NCBI GenBank assembly: GCA_963775825.1
Contig: CAVZKY010000083.1
Coordinates: forward strand, 16,595-80,594
From: Bog-532 sp963775825
Lineage (GTDB): Bacteria > Actinomycetota > Actinomycetes > Streptosporangiales > Streptosporangiaceae
Direction: 5' to 3'
Length of the DNA: 64,000 nucleotides
Shown here in pieces: positions 53,401-60,864 of the stretch. The notes under the pieces are model-generated. The model saw nothing but the letters and a program-made list of their open reading frames with translations. It had not been told where the DNA came from and did not search any database. Position numbers and translations under genes: made by a program. Every line of letters begins with the position of its first letter. Within the stretch, counting starts at the first letter, position 1.

Positions 53401-53573
53401 ACCTGAGCCCGGGTGATTTCGTCCGCGCGGTGAAGCAGCTCATCGACCTGCTGGGCCAGATCGCGGGCGCTCCGATACCCGGCGCGGCCGGGAACGACCT
53501 GCGGGCCACTGCCCGCGCCGCGGTCGACAGCATGCGGCGCGGCGTCATCGCCTACACGGCGGTCGCCGACTGA
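50403..53573 (+). CDS. helY: HelY-type DEAD/DEAH (Ski2/Mtr4-like) helicase
   Basis: 1056 residues, a superfamily 2 RNA helicase as found beside tatC in mycobacteria and Streptomyces. Walker A APTGSGKT at 68-75, the DEVH box at 161-164, SAT motif in LVALSATVSN, and C-terminal helicase motifs FATETLALGINIQ and QLTGRAGRRSIDVEG. A beta-barrel/KOW-like insert, then the DSHCT helical end (LELDLLAAECLRRG-type region, VRAWAQLDELEKDSGVSFL). Low-complexity Gly/Arg/Asp repeats interrupt the protein at about 620-670. It is divergent from the HAD-HerA pseudogene. Confidence 0.94.
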   Translation: MAPALDRGDDVFSEPSARTPAQRYAEFRDRQANPELTSFRALYDFDFDAFQIRACTALNAGHGVLVAAPTGSGKTVVGEFAVHLALERGLKCFYTTPIKALSNQKYADLVRRYDSRTVGLLTGDNSVNGEAPIVVMTTEVLRNMLYAGSATLGGLGYVVLDEVHYLADRSRGAVWEEVIIHLPESVRLVALSATVSNAEEFGDWLDDLRSGVTVIVDEHRPVPLWQHMMLGNRLYDLFTDPAGTRVNPELMRMAQRDRWAQAQVPVTGRSRPARGGRRGHPGSRAGRGGQPAQRSPRGRPPYRPDVISRLDAAGLLPAITFIFSRAGCDAAVQQCLAAGLRLTQPDEVTVITEFVEQRTADIPDEDLAVLGYGEWLTGLQRGIAAHHAGMLPTFKEVVEELFSAGLVRVVFATETLALGINIQARTVVIEKLDKWNGETHAELTPGEYTQLTGRAGRRSIDVEGHAVVLWQPGTDPEAVGGLAGTRTYPLNSSFRPSYNMAVNLTGQVGRARASALLESSFAQFQADRGVLDLTRQVRRNKETMAELAEKMTCDRGDFTAYAGLRQELSDLEGDLSRRRAIARRTEAARSLEVLRRGDIIRVPGGRRAGMAVVLEPGPGPYRGGDRGPDRGRGPDRGRGPDRGRGPDRGRGPDRGRGQDRGRGPAPRGEPDAGRDERDAEPYGPGRSADASRMAAMSGRGPLVLTANRQVKQLSLADFPVPVEAVDRIRIPASFSVRSPQHRRDLAASVRNRLAGREVAGPQRVADWNDGAPLDDDDGAVDEEASRPGAGGGRGGRRSRAAGSRGASEPDQEIAALRRRLRRHPSHGCPDREEHARYAQRYARLKREAEALERKVASRSHVIARTFDRVCAVLERLGYLSGDTVTAEGRLLGGLYTELDLLAAECLRRGYWNGLDTQELAACVSALSFESRQTDDAAAPRLPSARVRDVLGRMVRAWAQLDELEKDSGVSFLREPDLRFAWAAFQWAGGARLEDVLESTDLSPGDFVRAVKQLIDLLGQIAGAPIPGAAGNDLRATARAAVDSMRRGVIAYTAVAD
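52287..52394 (+). repeat. 18-base in-gene minisatellite encoding DRGRGP
   Basis: Four exact units of GACCGGGGGCGCGGACCG and two variant ones, each adding Asp-Arg-Gly-Arg-Gly-Pro in frame. Lies in the insert between the helicase core and C-terminal domain of HelY. RGG-like repeats of this kind commonly bind RNA. Confidence 0.9.
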
Positions 53574-53599
53574 CCGCGGCTCTTCCAGAGGACGTGCCT

Positions 53600-53983
53600 C
53601 GGCTGTCCCGCACCCACGTTCGCGCGGTGGGCCGAGGAGCACGCCGATGTGGAGCCCGGCGGCGCGTTCTCGATTGCGGTCATGGTGTGGCGGCCGGGTC
53701 AGGCGACGCCCATCAGACACGGTTACCGGTTTCCCCGCCGCAGATCGCCGCCGCCACCGCAAGGTCGAGCAGGCCCTGGAAGGCTCCACCTGTCTGGACC
53801 TTCGTCCGCCCGGGCATGTTCGCCACGAACACGCTGTGGTCCGGACTTGGCCCAGAACGCGCTGAGCTCTGGGCGGCGGGCTGCGGCGAACCGGCCAGGA
53901 CCTCGACGTCATCGACGACGTGCTCGGCCGTCCGCGTTCACGTTCGCCAGTGGGCCGGGGATCACGCCGACGAGTTTCGCTGA
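53600..53983 (+). pseudogene. Fragments of NmrA/SDR C-termini joined to a cupin fragment
   Basis: TFARWAEEHADVE (about 53613-53655) runs in frame into GGAFSIAVMVWRPGQATPI, a near copy of GGSFSIAVMVWRPGQATPI in the intact cupin gene at 54132-54782. At the right end QWAGDHADEFR with a stop at 53981-53983, preceded in a nearby frame by DLDVIDDVLGRP, is again typical of NmrA-like NAD(P)-binding protein C-termini. No complete gene exists here. Confidence 0.6.
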
Positions 53984-54131
53984 AGCGCCCGGCGCGTAGC
54001 TACGTTGCGCGTCTCCCCTTGTGCGGCAAATTCATTGACTCAATCTATGAGTATTCGGCGGGACTGGCATCACTGTTATGGGTTAGGGCCGGGTAGGTAG
54101 CTGTCGCCAGTTCCGACGCTGGGAGGTGGTC

Positions 54132-54782
54132 ATGCCCGTGACCAGCAGAGCGGCCGTTGCCGTGCCGCCCGCCTACGCCGCATGCCCGGCCGGGCTCGCG
54201 GCCGCCGTCCGCCGGGCCGTCGGCCAGAGCGAGGGCGCCGGTCTGACAAGGGGCGCCGGCCCGATCGAGGGCGTCGGCCAGCGAGCCGACCAGGACGGGG
54301 AGCAAGGTGGGGACGCCCGGAAGACCGCTAGTCGGGTGGCCGCTGCGCTGAGCCATCATCTGCCCGGGCCGGACCTGCTGAGCCCGGCGCAGCTGCAGGG
54401 CGACCCGGCCGCTTACCAGACCCACGTCATTCACGTGGAACGGGGCGGCTCGTTCTCGATCGCGGTCATGGTGTGGCGGCCGGGTCAGGCGACGCCCATT
54501 CACGACCACGTGTCGTGGTGCGTCACCGGTGTCCTGCAGGGCATCGAGTACGTGGAGATCTTCGCTCCCGGTCCGGGCGGCCGGTGCCTCACCGAGGTCA
54601 TCCGCAGGCAGCACCCGCCCGGTACCGTGGCCGGATTCGCCCCGCCCGGTGACATCCACCGGGTCCGCAACTGCGGCTCCGGTATCGCCGTTTCCCTGCA
54701 CCTCTACGGGGCCAACCTGGCCGAGCTTGGCTCCAGCATCCGCCGCGTCTACGACCTCCCGGTCCGCGCAGCCATCCCCTGA
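54132..54782 (+). CDS. Cysteine dioxygenase-type cupin protein
   Basis: 216 residues from ATG 54132, with GGGAGG 5 bases before it. The cupin metal site is in QATPIHDHVSWCVTGVLQG (two His) with the third His in PPGDIHRVRNCG, matching the CDO type-I family that oxidises cysteine or related thiols with Fe(II). The N-terminal ~70 residues are Ala/Gly-rich with helices. Upstream, ACTCA-N5-TGAGT (about 54034-54048) may be an operator. No partner gene. Confidence 0.87.
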   Translation: MPVTSRAAVAVPPAYAACPAGLAAAVRRAVGQSEGAGLTRGAGPIEGVGQRADQDGEQGGDARKTASRVAAALSHHLPGPDLLSPAQLQGDPAAYQTHVIHVERGGSFSIAVMVWRPGQATPIHDHVSWCVTGVLQGIEYVEIFAPGPGGRCLTEVIRRQHPPGTVAGFAPPGDIHRVRNCGSGIAVSLHLYGANLAELGSSIRRVYDLPVRAAIP

Positions 54783-55204
54783 TCACACTCCCGCTCCCGG
54801 CCCGCGACCAGCCCAGCTCCCCGCCGCGGCCGCCGCTCCAGCCCTCCCCCGCCCCGCCCGCGCCCGCGCTGACGGATCATCGATCCCGATGGCCGCCCTC
54901 ACTTCCCGCCGCTGGAGCCTGCTGTGCCGTGGCTCGTCGAGGCGCGGGCTTGTTGCGCCCTGGGCCCGTTGTGGTCAGGAACCATTGGCGCTGGGAGCTG
55001 CGCTTTTGCCGGTGCGAGCTTGCCCTGGCGCCGCCTGAGCCGGAGGCGGGCAAATTTTTCCGCGTACGGACTTGCGTTAAGAACAGTACCGATATATCTT
55101 TGAGCTAGCTAGACAGTATGAGGGATATCTAGATGCTCCACTGGTATGACGGAGTGATCCCCTGTCCAGCGCAGGCGTACCGCGAACAACCAAGGAGAAA
55201 CGCA
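54783..55204. other. Intergenic region with padR promoter; no gene seen
   Basis: Bases 54783-55040 are GC-rich with no supported frame. From 55050 the sequence turns A+T-rich: TTGCGT (55072-55077) and TATATC (55093-55098) form a possible promoter. The block 55090-55132 contains GATATATC, GAGCTAGCTAG and GGATATCTAGA, partly palindromic and a plausible PadR operator. AAGGAG lies ahead of ATG 55205. Confidence 0.45.
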
Positions 55205-55822
55205 ATGCATGAGGAAGAATGGTCCCGCCGAGGCGGGCATCGAGGGCGCGGACGCGGTCCGCGCCGGGGCGGCTGGGGTGGCCCGCCGCCGGAGTTCATG
55301 AGGGGCGGCCCGTTCCCGGGTGGCCCGAGGTTCGCCCGCGGCCCGCGGGTGCGCCGGGGTGACGTCCGGGCCGCGGCGTTGTCGCTGCTGGCCGAGGGGC
55401 CGCGCAACGGCTATCAGATCATCCAGGAGATCAGCGAGCGCACCGACGGCGTCTGGCGCCCGAGCCCGGGCTCCGTCTACCCCGCGCTTCAGCAGCTGGA
55501 GGACGAGGGCCTGATCCGGGCCGAGACCTCCGAGAGCGGGCGCAAGGCGTTCACGCTCACCGACGAGGGCCGGGCCTACGCCGATTCGCACGCCGACGAG
55601 CTCGCCGCGTCCTGGGACGCGGTGACCGGCAGCGTCGACGGCGCGGAGGTCGAGCTGCGCGGGCTGGTTCGCCAGGTGCTGATGGCTGTGTCGCAGGTGG
55701 GCCAGGCTGGCTCCGCGGCCCAGGTGAAGGAGGCCGCAAAGGTCCTCACTGACACCCGCCGCTCCCTGTACCGGATCCTCGCCGCTGACGGCGAGGATGA
55801 GGCAGCCAGCTCCGCAGAGTGA
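55205..55822 (+). CDS. PadR-family transcriptional regulator
   Basis: 205 residues from ATG 55205. A Gly/Arg-rich, probably disordered N-terminus (~55 residues: RRGGHRGRGRGPRRGG) precedes the PadR winged helix (RAAALSLLAEGPRNGYQIIQ, WRPSPGSVYPALQQLEDEGL, KAFTLTDEGRAYADSH) and a C-terminal dimerisation helix. PadR proteins usually repress neighbouring transporters; the ABC exporter begins 182 bases downstream on the same strand and is the likely target. Confidence 0.9.
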   Translation: MHEEEWSRRGGHRGRGRGPRRGGWGGPPPEFMRGGPFPGGPRFARGPRVRRGDVRAAALSLLAEGPRNGYQIIQEISERTDGVWRPSPGSVYPALQQLEDEGLIRAETSESGRKAFTLTDEGRAYADSHADELAASWDAVTGSVDGAEVELRGLVRQVLMAVSQVGQAGSAAQVKEAAKVLTDTRRSLYRILAADGEDEAASSAE

Positions 55823-56003
55823 GGCCGCGGCCGCAGCGCAGGCGGGCGCTACCGCGCCGGCCAGAGCGCCGCTCGGTTCACACCAGCGGCGACCGCAGCC
55901 GGGAACCGCGCGTCGCGGCCCGTGCCGACACAGGCGCGGGCCGCGATCGTGCTGGCCCGGGCCACTAGGCTCAGGGGAGAGTCCGCAGAGGGAGGCGCAG
56001 CAC

Positions 56004-57050
56004 GTGGCGGTACAAACCGGTGCGGAGGCCGAGGGCTCCGCGCGCACGGGTCCGTCTCAGTCCAGCAACGGCGAGGGCACCGCGATATCGGTCAGCAAGC
56101 TGACCAAACGGTACGGCGACCTGGAGGCCGTCCGGGGTATCGACTTCGAGGTCAGGCGGGGCGAGACGTTCGGCTTTCTCGGCCCGAACGGGGCCGGCAA
56201 GTCGACCACCATCAGCATTCTGTGCACCCTGGTCAAGCCGACGTCGGGAACGGCCGTGGTGGCCGGCCACAACGTGGTCACCGACCGGGACACGGTGCGC
56301 CGGAACATTGGTCTGGTGTTCCAGGACACCACGCTGGACACCTATCTGACCGCCGAGCAGAACCTGCGTTTCCACGCCGAGCTGTACGGCGTGCCCAGGG
56401 CGGCCGTCGCGCCGCGGATGCGCCAGGTCCTGGAGATGGTGGGCCTGTGGGACCGGCGGGAAAGCCTGGTCCGGACCTACTCGGGCGGCATGCAGCGCCG
56501 CCTCGAGATCGCGCGCGGCCTGCTGCATGCCCCGCACATCCTCTTCCTGGACGAGCCGACCGTGGGCCTGGACCCGCAGACCCGGTTGTCGATCTGGCGG
56601 TACATCAACGACCTCAAGCAGCGCGAGGACATCACCATCTTTCTCACCACGCACTATATGGATGAGGCGGAGCACTGTGACCGGATCGCCATCATCGACC
56701 ACGGCCTGATCGTGGCGATCGACACCCCCGAGGCCCTCAAGGCCAGCGTCGGCAAGGACCGGGTTCAGATCAGCACGGCCGACGACCAGGCGGTGATCGG
56801 GGAACTAGCCGAACGGTTCGGGATCGAAGCCGCCCTGCACGAGGGACTGGTCACGTTCTCGGTGGAGTCGGGGGAGGAGTTCGTGCCCCGGCTGTTCGCC
56901 GAGCTGGACGTGCCCATCCGCTCGGTGAGCGTGGCCCGGCCCAGCCTGGACGACGTGTTCATGTCCTACACGGGCCGGACGATCCGGGACACGGAAGCGA
57001 GCAGCGCGGACGCCATGCGGGCCATGGCGCAGCGCTTCGGGAGGCGATGA
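56004..57050 (+). CDS. ABC exporter ATP-binding protein (DrrA-like)
   Basis: 348 residues from GTG 56004, with GGAGGC 8 bases upstream; a longer open frame to 55797 is not used because it overlaps padR and lacks family sequence. Walker A GPNGAGKST, Q-loop VFQDTTLD, signature YSGGMQRRLEIARGL, Walker B HILFLDEPTVGLD and switch His in TTHYMDE. A C-terminal domain of the daunorubicin-resistance DrrA type follows (SVSVARPSLDDVFMSYTGR). It couples to the permease gene by ATGA. Confidence 0.93.
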   Translation: MAVQTGAEAEGSARTGPSQSSNGEGTAISVSKLTKRYGDLEAVRGIDFEVRRGETFGFLGPNGAGKSTTISILCTLVKPTSGTAVVAGHNVVTDRDTVRRNIGLVFQDTTLDTYLTAEQNLRFHAELYGVPRAAVAPRMRQVLEMVGLWDRRESLVRTYSGGMQRRLEIARGLLHAPHILFLDEPTVGLDPQTRLSIWRYINDLKQREDITIFLTTHYMDEAEHCDRIAIIDHGLIVAIDTPEALKASVGKDRVQISTADDQAVIGELAERFGIEAALHEGLVTFSVESGEEFVPRLFAELDVPIRSVSVARPSLDDVFMSYTGRTIRDTEASSADAMRAMAQRFGRR

Positions 57051-57967
57051 CGATGGCGACCCCCACCACGACCGAAGCAGCCGCCCCGCAGGGCCCAGCG
57101 GTCCAGGCGGACCTGACTGACCTGATCCGGGTCGCGGTTCCCGAGCGCGGGCTGCGGCAGGACCTGCGGGCCGCTAGCATCGTCTGGCGCCGCGAGCTGA
57201 TCCGGTTCCGCACCGACCGGCTGCGCATGATTACCTCGCTGGTCCAGCCGGTGCTCTTCCTGTTCGTCCTCGGGACGGGGCTGGGCGCGCTTGCCGGGCA
57301 CAGCCTTCCCCCCGGGGTCAGCTTCAAGACCTTCATCTACCCGGGCATCGTCGCCATGGGCGTGCTGTTCACCGCGATCTTCTCGGCCGGCTCGATCGTC
57401 TGGGACCGTGAATTCGGGTTCCTGCGGGAGATGTTGGTCGCCCCGGTCAACCGGGGCGCGATCGTGCTCGGCAAATGCCTGGGCGGCACCACCGTGGCCA
57501 CCTTCCAGGGCATCATCGTGCTGGCTCTGGCCGGGCTGGCTGACGTGCCCTACAACCCGGTCCTGATCATCACCCTCATCGGCGAACTGCTGCTGCTGAG
57601 CTTCACGCTGACCGCGTTCGGCGTGATGATGGCGGCCCGGATCAAGCAGTTCCAGGCGTTCATGGCGCTCACTCAGATGCTGGTCATGCCGTTGTTCTTC
57701 CTGTCCGGCGCGCTCTACCCGCTGAACGGCCTCCCCGCGTGGCTGACCGTGCTGACCCGCATCGATCCGCTGACCTACGTCGTCGCGCCGATGCGCCGCG
57801 CCGTCTTCAGCCACCTGAACATCAGCCCGGCTGCTCTGCACGCGCTCGCACCGGGGGTGTCCTGGTTTGGCTGGACGGTGCCCCTGGGGCTGTCGCTGGG
57901 GATCGTGGCGCTGATGGGAGTGGCCATGGCGGGGATCGCGATCGTGGAGTTCAACAAGACGGAGTAA
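57047..57967 (+). CDS. ABC-2 type exporter permease (DrrB-like)
   Basis: 306 residues; ATG 57047 overlaps the ATPase stop, with a second ATG at 57053. Six helices of the ABC-2 permease fold: SLVQPVLFLFVLGTGLG, FIYPGIVAMGVLFTAIFSAG, the loop WDREFGFLREMLVAPVNRGA and late MPLFFLSGALYPLNGLP. With the DrrA-like protein it probably exports a lipophilic drug, lipid or peptide, under PadR control. Confidence 0.92.
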   Translation: MTMATPTTTEAAAPQGPAVQADLTDLIRVAVPERGLRQDLRAASIVWRRELIRFRTDRLRMITSLVQPVLFLFVLGTGLGALAGHSLPPGVSFKTFIYPGIVAMGVLFTAIFSAGSIVWDREFGFLREMLVAPVNRGAIVLGKCLGGTTVATFQGIIVLALAGLADVPYNPVLIITLIGELLLLSFTLTAFGVMMAARIKQFQAFMALTQMLVMPLFFLSGALYPLNGLPAWLTVLTRIDPLTYVVAPMRRAVFSHLNISPAALHALAPGVSWFGWTVPLGLSLGIVALMGVAMAGIAIVEFNKTE

Positions 57968-57988
57968 GCCCACCGGGTGGTTCGGGCC

Positions 57989-58130
57989 GGGGCTGAGGTC
58001 CCCATGGGCTGCTGCCCGGCGCCCCTGGGCAGGCGCAATCCGGAACGTGCGCCGTGGTCGACGGCGTGGCTGGGGGAAGGGTCCCCCAGACCCCCTCAGG
58101 CGCCGGGCAGCATATGGGGGCCTCAGCCCC
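57989..58130. repeat. Large imperfect inverted repeat with nested hairpin
   Basis: The arm starting GGGGCTGAGGTCCCCATG (57989-58023) is inversely repeated at 58099-58130, with a few mismatches and a small gap. Between them CTGGGGGA-AGGG-TCCCCCAG (58070-58089) is a perfect hairpin. It lies just after the permease stop and could terminate the operon or be a miniature inverted-repeat element. Confidence 0.8.
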
Positions 58131-58330
58131 TTTGCGATACGGGGAGTGCGGCTTGCGCGTACGCCACGCCAGGCCAGAGGGGCGGCTATGGGCTGTAGGT
58201 GGGGCCTCAGCCCCGCTGCGATGCGGGGAGCGGCTTGAGTGGGCGGCGCCGCGTCCCGGCCGAAGGGGCGGCTGCGGGCTGTATGCGCGACCTCAGCTGC
58301 GGTGCGCGAGGACGGCGGAGGTCCTGGTGA
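58116..58330. repeat. Degenerate ~83-base tandem repeats
   Basis: Blocks beginning GGCCTCAGCCCC, then TGCGATNCGGGGAG, then GGGGCGGCTNNGGGCTGTA occur at about 58118 and 58203, with a third worn copy from about 58288. No supported frame lies in 57968-58881. The stretch 58430-58590 is A+T-richer and otherwise featureless. Confidence 0.7.
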
Positions 58331-58600
58331 GCGGCGGCCTCCAAAAGGTGGCTGGTGGGCTGCGAGGGTGTAGCGGGGAGGAGGCTATCAACAGCACAGC
58401 CCGCCGAAAGCAGCCCCCAGGGCTCCCATTTGAATCGCGCTTAACAAACTGAGCGCAACCATTCCGGTGAACCTCCAAATTTCCCCAGCGAACTACCGAA
58501 GCAAAAACGGATTCGCAGTCCTGTACAACCCGCACCGGATCATTTACGGACATTCGAAGGCCAACGAACCATAACCACAATCGGCGGGGAGGCCGCCCGG

Positions 58601-58632
58601 CGGGTCCGGGGGGTCGTCCCCCCGGGAAAGCA
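58601..58632 (+). repeat. Dispersed palindrome, copy 2
   Basis: CCGGGGGG-TCGT-CCCCCCGG (58606-58625) then GAAAGCAC, matching the hairpin at 47942-47960 and its trailing AGCAC. It sits on the 3' side of the 6C-like RNA on the minus strand and may serve as its terminator. Confidence 0.75.
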
Positions 58633-58676
58633 CTGCGAGCCCTCGGCGAGCGACGTCAAGGACGTCCGAGCATGGG

Positions 58677-58783
58677 GCGACGCCGGGTGGCTACGGGGGC
58701 AAACCACCCGGCGTCGCATTCATCGGCGTTCCGACGGGGGCCCGGAACGCCGGTAGGGTGCTCCGACGGGGGACCAGAGCACC
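58677..58783 (-). ncRNA. 6C-like RNA: three hairpins with C-rich loops
   Basis: On the minus strand three perfect stems follow each other: GGTGCTC/GAGCACC (7 bp, 58783-58757), CGGCGTTCCG/CGGAACGCCG (10 bp, 58752-58724) and GCGACGCCGGGTGG with its complement (14 bp, 58717-58677). Every loop contains CCCCCGT. C-rich loops on successive stems are the hallmark of the actinobacterial 6C RNA (B11 in mycobacteria), which base-pairs with G-rich mRNA sites. 6C normally has two such loops with six C; here there are three with five, so this is 6C-like rather than certain. Confidence 0.6.
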
Positions 58784-58827
58784 GATATGAATGCTACACG
58801 GAAACCCCCCCATACGTGTCAAGACCC
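58784..58827 (-). promoter_or_regulatory. Candidate promoter of the 6C-like RNA
   Basis: On the minus strand TTGACA (58823-58818 region) is followed, 20 bases on, by TAGCAT and 7 bases later by the first stem base G. The spacer is longer than ideal but contains a G run (GGGGGGG). Placement fits transcription starting at the first hairpin. Confidence 0.45.
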
Positions 58828-58881
58828 AATTACGAGTGCATCTCGGGAGAAGTCCTGAGCGTGTTCGCTCTTGTTGTGTTG

Positions 58882-59256
58882 TTAGCCCTGTGTGGTGGGG
58901 TCGCCCACCCCTTGCTGGCTGCTCTGACGTGCGGACCCAGATCCGCCCTGACCGGGGGGAATGCGCCGTTCTGGCAGGTTAGGCCGGTACTCCATGAATC
59001 CGCGTACGTTGTCAGGCTCGCGTCCGCCGTTCGCAAAAACGACCGCCACGTAAGGCACGAAGATGGCGAAAACAGCGGGGATAGCGGCAACCCATCCAAA
59101 GTGGTTCAGGAACAGCAGGATCGTCACGCCAAAGCAGACCGCGCGGAATGACATCATGATGAGGTACCGGCGCTGCCGGTACGCGATGTCCTCCGACAAT
59201 GAGCGCCGGGCCTGCGTGACCAACGGCACGTTTCGGTTGCGGCTTGCGATCCTCAT
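58882..59256 (-). CDS. DUF3099 family membrane protein
   Basis: 124 residues. A basic N-terminus with RSLSEDIAYRQRRYLIMMSF, then two membrane helices (about 36-53 and 57-75; VCFGVTILLFLNHFGWVAA, IPAVFAIFVPYVAVVFANG) and a Pro/Gly/Gln-rich cytosolic tail. This is the layout of DUF3099, an Actinomycetota family of unknown function. The 6C-like RNA lies downstream of it on the same strand but has its own promoter-like sequence upstream within this gene's 3' flank. Confidence 0.88.
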   Translation of the reverse strand: MRIASRNRNVPLVTQARRSLSEDIAYRQRRYLIMMSFRAVCFGVTILLFLNHFGWVAAIPAVFAIFVPYVAVVFANGGREPDNVRGFMEYRPNLPERRIPPGQGGSGSARQSSQQGVGDPTTQG

Positions 59257-59451
59257 ATCTCCAAGGTATCCCCGCCTGCCGCAGATCCGCCGCCGGGTCC
59301 GCGGCGGCCGCTGCGCTGTGAGCGAAGTCCCGGCCGGGCCGGGCGGCCGTGTGCTACGGGGTCCGGTTGGGCCGAGACGGCGAGCGGAGCCCGGGGACGC
59401 GGAGCTCAGCCAGGGACGGCCGTGCGCCGGGCGGGTGGCCCTGGCCAGAAG

Positions 59452-60864
59452 CTAGCTGGCCTGGCTGACCGAAGACATGTTGAAGCCCTCGACCCGTACC
59501 GGCGGCATGACCGCGCGGCTGAAGTAGTCGCCCCACTCACGCGGCAGCGTCGGGACGCTCGCGCCAACCTCGGCCAGCCGGCTCAGCATCCCGACCGGGC
59601 TCTCGTTGAACCGGAAGTTGTTCACCGCGCCGGTAACCTCGCCGTTCTCGACCAGGTAAACGCCGTCCCGGGTCAGCCCGGTGAGCAGCAGTGTCTGCGG
59701 GTCGACCTCCCGGATGTACCACAGGCAGGTGAGCAGGAGCCCGCGCTCGGTGCGGGCGATCATCTCCGGCAGCGCGGGCGCGCTGAGGTCGCTGGTCTCG
59801 AAGGTGAGGTTGTCGATGGCCGGGGTCACCGGCAGGCCGGACAGCCCGGCCGAATTCCGGGTCTGGGTCAGCGCGGCCAGCTCGCCGCGGCGGATCCATT
59901 CGGTCGGCGCCAGCGGCAGGCCGTTGTCGAACACCGAAGAATCCCGGCCCGAGGCGTGCGCTACGACGAACGGTGTGCATTCGAGGCCGGGATACCACGG
60001 ATCGCTGCGCAGCGTGACCGGCAGGCCGGACAGCGACTCGCCGACCCGGGTGCCGCCGCCAGGCTTGCTGAAGACGGTCCGGCCGTCGAGGGCATCCTTG
60101 GCCCCGGCCGACCAGTACAGGTAGGTGAGCAGGTCCGCGGTGGCGGTGGGCGGCAGCAGCGTCTCGTACCGCCCGGCCGGCAGCTCGACCCGCCGCTTGG
60201 CCCACTCCAGCCGCTCGGCCAGGCCCCGGTCCAGGGCGGCCACGTCCACGCCGGCGAAGTCGCGGGTCGCCTCGCCCGCCCACGCCGACCGGCTGAGATC
60301 GTCGGACTTGGCGTTGAGCTCGACCTTCCCGGACGGCTGGTCGTGCCGCAGCCGCACGCCCGTGGACGTGCCGAGGAACGTGGAGGTCAGGTCGTGCTCG
60401 GCGAACCCGTACAGCTTCCGGCCGCCGGCCGCGGCCTCCCGCAGCGTCTCGCCGAGCTGTCCCGCGAAGCCCTCCAGCACCCCGATGCCGGTGCCCTCGG
60501 GCGGGTCGTCCCAGCCCGGCCGCCCGGCGGGGACGGCGGCGGCTTCCCCCGGTTCCACCAGCGGCTCGGCGTCCTCGGCCAGGGTGCTCTCCGCGGCCTC
60601 CTTCTCGGCCGCCCGGACCACCGATTCCACCTCTTCGGCGTGGACCCCGGACCGGGAGACGACGCCGACCGCCGCGCCAGCGGAGCGCCGGTCAATGGCG
60701 ATCACGGTGAGACGGCGGGAGCGGGCCACGCCGTTGGTGGTGAGCGTGTTACCAGCCCAGCGCAGGTTGGCCGTGGACGTCTCGTCCGCGATCACCACGC
60801 AGTCCGAGCAGGTCGCGAGGGAAAGGGCGTGCTCGATGATGTCCTGGGGGCGCTGGCTGCTCAT
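59452..60864 (-). CDS. tldE: TldE/PmbA-type metalloprotease subunit
   Basis: 470 residues from ATG 60864, overlapping the tldD stop (ATGA). The N-terminal domain (PQDIIEHALSLATCSDCVVI, ANLRWAGNTLTTNGVA) and C-terminal TldD_C barrel (GLLLTCLWYIREVDPQTLLLT, GVYLVENGEVTGAVNNFRFNESP) match the PmbA/TldE partner, which lacks the HExxxH metal site. With TldD it forms a protease for small peptides, as in microcin B17 maturation and CcdA degradation in E. coli. Physiological substrates here are unknown. Confidence 0.9.
   Translation of the reverse strand: MSSQRPQDIIEHALSLATCSDCVVIADETSTANLRWAGNTLTTNGVARSRRLTVIAIDRRSAGAAVGVVSRSGVHAEEVESVVRAAEKEAAESTLAEDAEPLVEPGEAAAVPAGRPGWDDPPEGTGIGVLEGFAGQLGETLREAAAGGRKLYGFAEHDLTSTFLGTSTGVRLRHDQPSGKVELNAKSDDLSRSAWAGEATRDFAGVDVAALDRGLAERLEWAKRRVELPAGRYETLLPPTATADLLTYLYWSAGAKDALDGRTVFSKPGGGTRVGESLSGLPVTLRSDPWYPGLECTPFVVAHASGRDSSVFDNGLPLAPTEWIRRGELAALTQTRNSAGLSGLPVTPAIDNLTFETSDLSAPALPEMIARTERGLLLTCLWYIREVDPQTLLLTGLTRDGVYLVENGEVTGAVNNFRFNESPVGMLSRLAEVGASVPTLPREWGDYFSRAVMPPVRVEGFNMSSVSQAS

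Noticed and set aside
58047..58452. Rightward 132-residue frame in the repeat field
   Set aside because: Consists of translated repeats (GASAPLRCGERL-like), without a start site or known domain.
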